Source of the DNA: Dermatophilus congolensis
Lineage (GTDB): Bacteria; Actinomycetota; Actinomycetes; Actinomycetales; Dermatophilaceae
Assembly: GCA_030538115.1 (NCBI GenBank)
Contig: JAUNUP010000034.1
Span: forward strand, 1-29,208
DNA: 29,208 nucleotides
Reading direction: 5' to 3'
Shown here: one piece after another, positions 8,543-16,200 of the stretch
Layout: every line of letters starts with the position of its first letter
Position numbering within the stretch: position 1 is the stretch's first letter
Program-made: the position numbers and the translations under genes
The notes under the pieces: generated by a model
Database searches by the model: none
What the model saw: only the letters and a program-made list of their open reading frames with translations
What the model was told of the DNA's origin: nothing

Positions 8543-9840
8543 GCTTCTTCCTCGGTGGCGGTTTCAGCGGCGGCATGCACGTACGTGACCGTCGCCCTGT
8601 GCTCCGGGCGTAGACGCTCGGAGGCGATACGGCGCACGTGGTCGGCGGTGATCGCGGAGACGCGGTCGACGTACGTCTCGATGCCGCGCGGGTCGTCGTG
8701 CAGGCACGTGAACTGGCTGATGTGGTCGGCCCGTTCGGGCAGCGACGCCAGCGAGCTCAGCCAGCCGCGCTCCAGTTGGGCGCGTGCCGCCTCCAGTTCG
8801 ACCTCCGTCGGGCCTTGCTCGGCGAATTCGGCCAGGATCGCGCACATCACGTTCTCGACGTCGGCCGGCGCGCGCCCCTCTGCCACCTCGGCGACGAGCA
8901 CGCCCAGCGACGTGTTCTCGACGAGACCCAGCGCGAACGCCGACACCGAGGTCGCGAGGTCGTCGCGGCGCACCAGCTGCTTCTCCAATCGGGAGGCGGT
9001 CAGGCCGCCCAGTGCGTCGAGCGCGAGGGAGGCGGCGAAGAAGTCGTCGGTGTTCGCGGCGGGCAGCCGGAAGGCGAGGTAGACCCGCTCCAGCGGCACC
9101 TCCGCCTCGCGAACCACGGCGACGGGCTCGGCCAGCGGAGGCAGCGGCGCCGCATCCGGACGCGACGGCAGCGCCTCGGCCGGGTTCTCGATGTGCCCGA
9201 AGTACTTCTCCGCCAACGCGAATCCCTCGGAGGCGGTCACGTCACCGGCCAGGGTCAGCACCGTGTTCGCGGGCCGGTAGTGGGCGCGGTAGAAGTTCTG
9301 CGCATCGGCGAGGGTGGCGGCATCGAGGTCGGCCATCGAGCCGATCGGGATGTGGTGGTACGGGTGGTCCTCCGGAAAGACCAGCCGAAACGTCACGTCG
9401 AGCCAGTCGCCGTAGGGCACGTTGTCGTACCGCTGGCGCTTCTCCTCCTTGACGACATCACGCTGGTTGTCGAAATTCTCCTGCGTCAGCGCCGGAAGTA
9501 GACCGCCGTGGCGGTCGGCCTCGAGCCACAGGGCCAACTCCACCGCACCGCGCGGAAGGGTCTGGAAGTAGTTGGTGCGGTCGAACGACGTTGTCGCATT
9601 GAGGCGCGCTCCCTCGGCCATGAGCGCCGCGAAATGCTCGCCCTCCGCGACGTTGGCGGAGCCCTGGAACATGAGGTGCTCGAACAGGTGCGCCAGCCCG
9701 GTGCTGCCGGGGTTCTCGTGCCGTGCGCCCACTCCGACCCACAGGTTGACCGCGACGAGCGGCACCGCGTGGTCGGAGTTGACGACCACACGCAGCCCAT
9801 TGGGCAGAACTGTGTCCTCGATGGCGTAGGTCAGCGGCAT
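8539..9840 (-). CDS. M16-family zinc metallopeptidase, catalytic subunit
   Basis: This 433-residue protein is an active-type M16 peptidase. The inverted zinc motif H51-LF-E54-H55 is followed by Glu132 in 'VVKEEK', the expected third ligand about 77 residues later. 'NATTSFDRTNYFQTLP' is the conserved strand after the motif. The ATG at 9840 lacks an SD, but a TAAGCT box ends 6 bases before it, so it is likely leaderless. The following gene overlaps by four bases and encodes the zinc-less partner. There is no signal peptide. In other bacteria such pairs cut peptides inside a closed chamber. The physiological target here is unknown. Confidence 0.93.
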   Translation of the reverse strand: MPLTYAIEDTVLPNGLRVVVNSDHAVPLVAVNLWVGVGARHENPGSTGLAHLFEHLMFQGSANVAEGEHFAALMAEGARLNATTSFDRTNYFQTLPRGAVELALWLEADRHGGLLPALTQENFDNQRDVVKEEKRQRYDNVPYGDWLDVTFRLVFPEDHPYHHIPIGSMADLDAATLADAQNFYRAHYRPANTVLTLAGDVTASEGFALAEKYFGHIENPAEALPSRPDAAPLPPLAEPVAVVREAEVPLERVYLAFRLPAANTDDFFAASLALDALGGLTASRLEKQLVRRDDLATSVSAFALGLVENTSLGVLVAEVAEGRAPADVENVMCAILAEFAEQGPTEVELEAARAQLERGWLSSLASLPERADHISQFTCLHDDPRGIETYVDRVSAITADHVRRIASERLRPEHRATVTYVHAAAETATEEEA

Positions 9841-9846
9841 CCGTAC

Positions 9847-9852
9847 AGCTTA
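9847..9852 (-). promoter_or_regulatory. Candidate -10 box (TAAGCT) for a leaderless M16 operon
   Basis: On the minus strand, TAAGCT is followed by 6 bases and then the ATG of the catalytic M16 gene, which has no SD. This matches TANNNT leaderless promoters. Confidence 0.45.
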
Positions 9853-9913
9853 GAGGCGCAGGCTCGACCCACTGAATCCGGTTGTCTCCCAGAGCGTGCG
9901 GTGAGCGTGATGG

Positions 9914-10765
9914 TCAGCGCTTGGCGCGTGCCCGCACCGCGACCAGGAGTGTCGCTCCGGCGGCCAGCAGCGAGAGACCGAACAGACCGAGAACGGTCGA
10001 ACTGATCGCGGACTCCTCTTCAGCAGGTGCCGCGGCCACCTTCACGCCTCGCTGTGCCGCCATCGCGCTCATGCTCATGCCACGCGCGAGCACCGGAACG
10101 GTCGAGGTCGACTTGGGCGAAGGCTTCGCCGGAGACGGATCGGCCGGCACCGGGTACGCCTTCCACGGACGTGGCGTCAAGGGAGCCTCGGGCACGCGCG
10201 TCGGCCGCTCGAGCTTGGGAACCGCGATCCCGAGGGGCGCGACTGTGGGCACCGCGGTGAGCGTGGCGGTGGCCGTGGGCGATTCGGTCGAAGCAGCGGT
10301 CTGCGGGCTCGCCGTCGGCGTTGGCGACGCGGTCGTGGCTCCCCCGCTGGCCTGCGATGCTTCGTCGCGGCCGTCTGCCTCGTCAGTGGCAGACGCTGCG
10401 GGCGCGTCGGAGGCGCTGGCCTCCCCCTGCTCCGAGGGCGCCTCCTCGGCGCCGGGCTCGATCGTTGCCACCGCCGCGGGCGCGTCGTCGCGCACGATCA
10501 CCTTGTCGCGCGAGATCGGTTCTGCCACCGGCCGGCTGGTACTGCTGCTCGTCGGGCGGCTCGTCGCAACCGGAGTCGATTCGCGAGTTGCCGCAGACGC
10601 GATGGTTCCGCTCGGCGGAGCCGGACTGTCACCGGCAGCATGGGCGGGCGCAGCGACACCGAAAGCGAGCGCACCGGCCATGAGGCCCGTGAGCACAACC
10701 GGCACGACACGGCCGGCTGCCGTGCACGAATTCTCCGGCCGTTCGGTGTGATCCGTCGTTCGCAT
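9914..10765 (-). CDS. Exported, membrane-anchored Ala/Pro/Ser/Thr-rich protein of unknown function
   Basis: I do not recognise a family. The 283-residue protein has a signal peptide (basic n-region, hydrophobic 'PVVLTGLMAGALAFGVAAPAHA' with cleavage after about residue 43). A long low-complexity middle follows, rich in Ala, Pro, Ser and Thr (for example 'TTASPTPTASPQTAASTESP'), like glycosylated wall spacers. It ends in a transmembrane helix ('STVLGLFGLSLLAAGATLLV') and a basic tail 'RARAKR'. This looks like a sortase-type C-terminus, but no LPxTG/LAxTG pentapeptide precedes the helix, so membrane anchoring rather than wall linkage is likely. The ATG at 10765 is preceded by GGGGGAG. It lies just downstream of the palindrome-rich gap. 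Proteins of this kind are usually lineage-specific surface proteins. Confidence 0.75.
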   Translation of the reverse strand: MRTTDHTERPENSCTAAGRVVPVVLTGLMAGALAFGVAAPAHAAGDSPAPPSGTIASAATRESTPVATSRPTSSSTSRPVAEPISRDKVIVRDDAPAAVATIEPGAEEAPSEQGEASASDAPAASATDEADGRDEASQASGGATTASPTPTASPQTAASTESPTATATLTAVPTVAPLGIAVPKLERPTRVPEAPLTPRPWKAYPVPADPSPAKPSPKSTSTVPVLARGMSMSAMAAQRGVKVAAAPAEEESAISSTVLGLFGLSLLAAGATLLVAVRARAKR

Positions 10766-10900
10766 GGTCTCCCCCAAACCACTGGCATCGTCGCGTACGT
10801 CGAAGACTCATACGTCGGCGAGCCTGATGTCAACAGGGCGATCGCCGGGGCGAGCCCTTCGGTCCGCCCCGGCGACGCGGCATCCATGCCTTACGCCTAG

Positions 10901-10930
10901 TGCATTCCGCGTCCGTGCGAATGCATTCCG
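10901..10930. repeat. Two direct TGCATTCCG copies, 21 bp apart
   Basis: TGCATTCCG occurs at 10901-10909 and 10922-10930. The second copy overlaps the 10-bp palindrome GAATGCATTC (10919-10928). The two-helical-turn spacing, upstream of the exported-protein gene on the minus strand, would suit a regulator binding pair. Confidence 0.5.
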
Positions 10931-10965
10931 ATCCCCACTTCGGCACACCCTGAGGTGTGATTCAT

Positions 10966-11093
10966 CGACCCCCCAGCCGATGTTTGTGCTCACCCGACCC
11001 CCCAGCCGAATGATCTCCCCGACCCGACCCCCATCGGGCTTATTGCTCACCGACCCCCATCGGTGTCGTGCACCACCCGACCCCCATCGGGTG
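10966..11093. repeat. Five-copy GACCCCC(C)A hairpin array
   Basis: The core CGACCCCC starts at 10966, 10995, 11025, 11051 and 11078 (intervals 29, 30, 26 and 27). Two subtypes exist: CGACCCCCCAGCCGA (first two) and CCGACCCCCATCGG (last three). The last three are inverted repeats around CCCCCA with arms CCCGA/TCGGG, ACCGA/TCGGT and CACCCGA/TCGGGTG, so the arms co-vary. The first can pair CATCG/CGATG. Confidence 0.75.
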
Positions 11094-11336
11094 CATCGCC
11101 GTAGCGGCGACATATGAAGAATGCTTCTTGGACGGTCGTTCCGCAAGCCCGTCCAGGTCGCTCGACCAGTTCGCAGGCCGGAGGCCCTTCAGGTCTAGCG
11201 TCCAATTCGCGTCCAGGACGAGTGATTGAATGGTTAATTCAAGCTCCCGAGAACACTCTTCGGACTCATTGTCACCTATTCCTCGACCTATTTCTCGGGC
11301 CCGAAACTTGTATGCATTTCATCCCGAAATATGGCA

Positions 11337-11382
11337 GTGGGCCGGGGGCGGGGGCCTTTCGCAGACCCCACACCCGGCCCAC
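11337..11382 (-). terminator. Candidate terminator downstream of ndh
   Basis: A 10-bp perfect outer stem (GTGGGCCGGG at 11337-11346 and its complement at 11373-11382) encloses 26 bases that can form an inner GGGG/CCCC pairing. It lies about 20 bases beyond the ndh stop codon on the minus strand. There is no T-run, but an AT-richer stretch follows. Confidence 0.5.
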
Positions 11383-11401
11383 ATGCAGCGTGACGCCGTC
11401 G

Positions 11402-12799
11402 TCAGTTGTGCCGCCGCTCTCCCTTGCGTCGCGGCTTCTCTCCCCGGATGAGCGAGCCGGAGACGCCCGCCCCCAGTTCTTGCATCGCGAGGCGCCCGAC
11501 GAGTTGCTGGTTGGTGGTCACTCGCTCGGCGCGACGGTCACTCGCGAACGTGATCGCCCAGCGGAGCAGAGTCGAGACCCGCGACTTGAACCCGACGAGG
11601 AAGAGCAGGTGAATGAACAGCCACATCGCCCAAGCGGGGAACCCGGAGAACTGGAAACGGCTGATGCTCGCCACACCACGGAACTTGGAGATGATCGCCA
11701 TGCTCCCCTTGTCCCAGTACGAGAACGCAGGGGGCAGCTCGGTCTCCTGCCCCGCCGCGCGATCCAGCCGGGCCTTGATGACGGAGCCGACGTAGCTGCC
11801 GCTCTGGATCGCGCCCTGCGCGACTCCCGGAACCCCGGGCACGGACATGAGGTCACCGACAACGAACACCTCGGGTCGGCCCTTGAGTGAGAGATCGGGT
11901 TCGACGACCACTCGACCGGTGCGGTCGACCTCCGCGTCGCTCTGGGAGGCGACCATCTCGCCGAGGGCGCTGGCCTGCACTCCCGCCGCCCACACCTTGC
12001 ACTCGGCCTCGATGCGCTCGACTCTTCCGTCGGCATACTTCACTTCGACTCCGGAGCCGTCGACATCCGTGACCATCGCCTCGAGTCGCACGTCGACGCC
12101 GAGCTTCTCCAGCGACCGACGGGCATGGCCGCCGAGCTTGTCGCCGAAGCTGGCGAGCACCTCCTTGCCGCCGTCGAGCAGGATCACGCGCGCCGAAGAC
12201 GGCTCGATCGTGCGGAACTCGCGGGCGAGCGTGTCGGTGCTGAGTTCCCTGATCTGGCCGGCCATCTCGACTCCGGTGGGGCCCGCGCCGACGACCACGA
12301 AGGTGAGCAGCCGCTCGACTTCGACGGGGTCGGTCTCGAGCTCGGCCCGCTCGAACGCCGTGAAGATCCGGGATCGGAGTTCGAGCGCGTCGTCGATGCT
12401 CTTCATTCCGGGTGCGAACGTGGCGAATTCGTCGTGACCGAAATACGACTGCCCTGCCCCGGCGGCCACGATGAGCGAGTCGTAGTCGGTGACCGTGACG
12501 TGGTCGTGCACGCGCGAGGTCACGGTGCGCGCGTCGAGGTCGATGTTCTCGACCAGCCCGAGCAGCACCCGCACGTTGCGCTGCCGCCGCAGGATCTCGC
12601 GCGTGGCCGGTGCGACCTCGCCCTCGGAGAGGATGCCCGCCGCGACCTGGTAGAGCAGCGGCTGGAACAGGTGGTGGTCGGTCTTGGAGATGAGCGTGAC
12701 CTTCACGTCGCGACGCCCGGCGAACGACTGCGCGGCGAACAGGCCACCGAAGCCGGACCCGACGATGACGATGTGGTGACGATCCTGGGCAGCGGACAC
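11402..12799 (-). CDS. ndh: Type II NADH:quinone oxidoreductase
   Basis: This 465-residue NDH-2 flavoprotein passes electrons from NADH to quinone without pumping protons. The FAD Rossmann motif GSGFGG is at 14-19 ('HIVIVGSGFGG') and the NADH motif GAGPTG at 171-176. 'AQGAIQSGSYVG' near residue 300 is the conserved AQxxxQ quinone-site element. A C-terminal amphipathic/hydrophobic helix ('FPAWAMWLFIHLLFLVGF', 387-404) docks it on the membrane. Of the upstream in-frame starts I chose GTG at 12799, because AGGAGG lies 4 bases before it. A longer start at 12829 or 12862 would add residues unlike the family. The gene stands alone between the palindrome-rich gap and the tRNA terminator. Confidence 0.95.
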   Translation of the reverse strand: MSAAQDRHHIVIVGSGFGGLFAAQSFAGRRDVKVTLISKTDHHLFQPLLYQVAAGILSEGEVAPATREILRRQRNVRVLLGLVENIDLDARTVTSRVHDHVTVTDYDSLIVAAGAGQSYFGHDEFATFAPGMKSIDDALELRSRIFTAFERAELETDPVEVERLLTFVVVGAGPTGVEMAGQIRELSTDTLAREFRTIEPSSARVILLDGGKEVLASFGDKLGGHARRSLEKLGVDVRLEAMVTDVDGSGVEVKYADGRVERIEAECKVWAAGVQASALGEMVASQSDAEVDRTGRVVVEPDLSLKGRPEVFVVGDLMSVPGVPGVAQGAIQSGSYVGSVIKARLDRAAGQETELPPAFSYWDKGSMAIISKFRGVASISRFQFSGFPAWAMWLFIHLLFLVGFKSRVSTLLRWAITFASDRRAERVTTNQQLVGRLAMQELGAGVSGSLIRGEKPRRKGERRHN

Positions 12800-12916
12800 A
12801 GGTCCTCCTGGATGGCTATTGGGGCTCACGTCCAGCGTACGACCGCCGAAGGCAACCCTCACTCCGGCCCCGGGAGCCGCGCTAGAAACCGCCGCGACAT
12901 CGCCTCTGAACAGCGA

Positions 12917-12947
12917 AAAGGCCCGGAACCAGTGGTCCCGGGCCTTT
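12917..12947 (-). terminator. Rho-independent terminator of the initiator tRNA gene
   Basis: On the minus strand a 14-bp stem (AAAGGCCCGGGACC with GGTTCCGGGCCTTT, one G-T pair) and a 3-nt loop are followed directly by TTTT. It begins 8 bases after the tRNA 3' end. Confidence 0.88.
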
Positions 12948-12955
12948 CGAAGTCG

Positions 12956-13029
12956 TAGCGGGGGCAGGATTTGAACCTGCGACCTCCGGGTTATGAGCCC
13001 GGCGAGCTACCGAGCTGCTCCACCCCGCG
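12956..13029 (-). tRNA. Initiator tRNA-Met (anticodon CAT)
   Basis: The 74-nt gene folds as a full cloverleaf. The acceptor begins CGCGGGG and its partner ends CCCCGCT plus discriminator A, so position 1 (C) faces T at position 72, the unpaired end that marks initiator tRNAs. The anticodon stem has the initiator signature of three consecutive G-C pairs (GGG...CCC) around CTCATAA. The T-arm reads GCAGGTTCAAATCCTGC. No CCA is encoded (CGA follows), so CCA is added afterwards. It has its own promoter and terminator. Confidence 0.97.
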
Positions 13030-13041
13030 TCGGTAAGTCCA

Positions 13042-13070
13042 ACCTTACGCGAATCGGATCGACGGACCAA
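13042..13070 (-). promoter_or_regulatory. Promoter of the initiator tRNA gene
   Basis: The minus strand shows TTGGTC (13070-13065), a 17-base spacer, then TAAGGT (13047-13042). The expected start point falls a few bases before the tRNA 5' end at 13029. This is a clear housekeeping-sigma type layout. Confidence 0.6.
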
Positions 13071-13151
13071 ATCGGGTGTATCAGAGCGGGCCTGCCGCCC
13101 CTTCCGACGGCGTGCCCGCGCCCCACCGGTTGCCGTGCTGCCCGCAGAACG

Positions 13152-13189
13152 ACGTCGGGCCCGACCTCTTGCGTGGTCGGGCCCGACGT
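13152..13189 (-). terminator. 15-bp perfect hairpin after the UPF0182 gene
   Basis: Arms 13152-13166 and 13175-13189 (ACGTCGGGCCCGACC and its complement) enclose an 8-nt loop, 14 bases past the UPF0182 stop. Flanking CAGAAC and GTTCTG can add an outer stem with a bulge. There is no clear T-run. Confidence 0.7.
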
Positions 13190-13203
13190 GTCGTGTTCTG
13201 CTC

Positions 13204-16200
13204 TCAGCTCGCCGCTGCCGTGGCTCCTGCGGTCGGGGCCACCGGCTGGGGGGCGACGCCCTCCATCGAGCCGCCCTCCGGGGCCAGCTCGACGGCCTTG
13301 GCGATCGCCGCGGCCAGCGCGTCCTGAGCCTTGCCGTACGCCTCCCAGTCGCCCGCCTTGAGGGCGGCCTGACCGGCGTCGTACTGCTTCTTGACGTCGT
13401 CGAGCGCCGTCTTGAGCTGCTGGCTCTGCGTCTGCGGTGTCGCCGGGGTTGCAGGCTTGTCGCCGCCTCCGGCCACGTCCGAATCGGCCGCCTGCGCACC
13501 GGAGTTGCCTCCGAAGAGCTGGTCGAGCGCCGAGTCGAGGGTCTTCGCCCAGGCGATCTTGTTACCGAACGAGACCACCACCGCCTGGAGCAACGGATAC
13601 CCGCCGCCCTCACGACCGGAGACGTACACCGGCTGCACGTACAGCAGACCACCACCGACCGGCAACGTGAGCAGGTTTCCTCGCTGCACCCGCGAACCGG
13701 ACTGCGAGATGTTGAGGAAGTTGTTCAGCGTGACCGGGAAGTCGGCGCTGCCGGCGTTGCTCGTGTTGATCTGGTTCTGCACCTGCGTCGGACCAGGCAC
13801 GTTGGTCGTGCTCGGCAGGTCGAGGAGGCGGATCTTGCCGTACCCCTCGCGCCGCGTGCCAGCCTCCGAACCCGCGTCGGAGTCGACCGCCATGAACCCC
13901 GTGAGGTACGGGCGGCTGTCACCGGCGGGCGAGAACGACGTCGTCAGCGAGAACGACGGCGCCTGCTGGTCGGGCATCTTGATCGACAGGTAGTACGGAG
14001 GCTGGTCGGGAGCCTCGCCACCCTGCGGCGCCTGCTGCGTCGGGTCGTTCGGCACCTTCCAGTACTCACCACCGGTGTAGAAGCTGCCCGCATCGGTGAT
14101 GTGGTATCGGGTGAGCAGCTCACGCTGCACCTTGAACAGCGCCTCCGGGTAACGCAGGTGGCTCATGAGGTCGCCGCTGATCTCGCTCATCGGCAGCACC
14201 ATGCCGTCGAACGCCTTCGACCACGCCTTGAGCAGCGGGTCCTGGTCGTCCCACGCGTACAGCCGCACGGTGCCGTCGTACGCGTCGACGGTCGCCTTGA
14301 TCGAGTTGCGGATGTAGTTCACCTGGCCGGCCAGTGCCTGCTGTACCGCCGTGGAGCGCGCGGTGATCGCGTCACTGGTCGCCGTGTCGAGCGACTGCAG
14401 GCGGCTGTACGGGTACTGGTCGGAGGTCGTGTAGCCGTCGACGATCCACTGCATGCGACCGTCGACGATGCTCGGGTAGATGTTGCCGTCGAGCGTCAGC
14501 CACGGCGCGACCGCCTCGACGCGCTCACGCGGAGTACGGCGGTCGAGGATCGTCGTGTAGTCGCCCACCTGCTCCGAGAGCAGGATCTTGATCTCGCGGT
14601 ACTTGATCGCGTACGCGGCCCGCTTGAAGAAGTTGTCGAGCTTGACGCCTCCGCTGCCGGAGTACGTCACCTTCTGCTCGCCCTCGGCGCTCTGGAAGTC
14701 GAGCTCGCGCGGAGCGGCGCCCTCTTCGGCTCCGACCAGCGAGTACTGCGTCGAACGCTCGCCGAAGTAGATGCGCGGTTCGAACGGCGTCAGCTCACCG
14801 GTGGGCGGGATGTCGCGGGTGAAGAAGTCGGGCTCGCCGACTTCGGTGCGCTTGTTACCGCGCGCCGCGACGAGGCCGTACCCGTGCGTGTAGACGGTGT
14901 GGTCGTTGACCCAGTTGCGCTGCGGCACGCCCTCCAGGTTGAGTTCGCGGGCCGCGACCACGGCGTCCTGCAGGCCGCCTTCGAGCTGGTAGCGGTCGAC
15001 ATCGAGCGCGTCGGGGAAGGCGTAGTACTGCCACAGGCCCTGCATCTGCGTGAACGTGGGGGCCACGATCATCGGGTCGAGAATGCGGATGCCGGGGATG
15101 GTGGCCGCGTCGGCGCGGAGCTGACCGGGCTGGGCCTCGGTACGGGCCGCGTACTCGGCCTTCTCGATCTGTTTCAGCCCGTAGGCATCTCTCGTAGCGT
15201 CGATGTTCTTCTGGATGAACGGCGCCTCGAGGGCCGCCTCGCTCGGGTTGACCCGAAGGCTCTGGATCGCCATCGGGTACAGCCCGCCCACGACCACCGA
15301 CATCGTCAGCAGCATCGCCACGCCGATGACCGGCAGCTTCCACGACGAGGTCCAGATCGTCGCGATGAACAGCGCCACGCAGATCACGGCTGCCACCGCG
15401 AGGATCGCCTTGGTCGGCATCACGGCGTGCTGATCGGTGTACGTCAGACCCGTGATCCGCTGCGAATTACGGGTCGTCAGCGCGTACCGCTCGAGCCAGT
15501 AGGTGCCAGCACGCACGAGCACGAGCGCTGCAGCCAGCAAGGAGAGGTGGATGCGGGCCGCCCGCGTCGTCGTCAACCCCTTGGGGTTGAACTGCACGCC
15601 ACCGTCGATGTAGTGCATGAGACCGGCCGCGATGAGGGCCAGCACGAGCGCCATCGTCACGAACGACGCGATGAACTCGAGCATCGGCATCGTGAATACG
15701 AAGAACCCGATGTCCATCCCGAACGTCGGGTCGGTTGTGCCGAATTCTTCACGGTTGAGGAAGGCCAGTGCGGTCTTCCACTGCCCTGCGGCAGCCATGC
15801 CACCGAAGATCCCGAACAGCGCGGGCACGACGAAAACGGCCACCTTGCGCAGTGGTTCGATCATCTCGCGATAGCGGTCGAGCACCTCCTGCTGCGGCGT
15901 CGTCGGCGCGTACACGGGGCGGGTCCGGTGAGCGATGATCAGGCTGCTCGCGACCAGACCACCGACGAGCACGAGACCGATGACGAACAGCGCCACCTGG
16001 GTCCAGATCGTCGTCCACATGACGGTCGACGCCTGTACGGAGTCGTACCACATGATCTCGGTCCAGAACTGGCTCAGCGCGGTCAGCACTGTCACCAGAG
16101 CGAACACCACGATTCCGGTGATCGCGAGCGGGCCGGGCTTCTGTGGCTTGGTCAGCGTGGGCGGTGTGCCGGGCCTGCCACCGGAGGGTGGACCACCGAA

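Larger units (their letters stand above)
10766..11401. other. 636-bp gene-free, palindrome-rich interval
   Basis: No convincing gene is present. The left half holds two TGCATTCCG copies (10901-10930), a CACACC/GGTGTG hairpin (10944-10959), five GACCCCC units (10966-11093), a TCGCCG/CGGCGA hairpin (11096-11110), an AAGAA/TTCTT dyad (11117-11129) and a TGGACGG/CCGTCCA hairpin (11129-11155). The right part (about 11220-11335) is clearly less GC-rich than the rest of the window and includes a TTGAAT/ATTCAA dyad at 11226-11242. A minus-strand open frame over the repeats (10808-11146) has repeat-derived composition and is not counted as a gene. Confidence 0.7.

Noticed and set aside
7880..9501. Long plus-strand frames opposite the M16 genes
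   Set aside because: They lie opposite genes with a clear zinc motif and coupling overlap, and their translations show no domain.
10966..11093. CRISPR-like array
   Set aside because: The repeated unit is only about 15 bases, spacers are 11-15 bases, units vary between two subtypes and no cas gene is present.
10808..11146. Minus-strand frame of 112 codons over the GACCCCC array
   Set aside because: Its recurring short Gly/Arg/Val motifs come directly from the DNA repeats. There is no SD, no family and unlikely codon use. I keep the DNA array as the feature.
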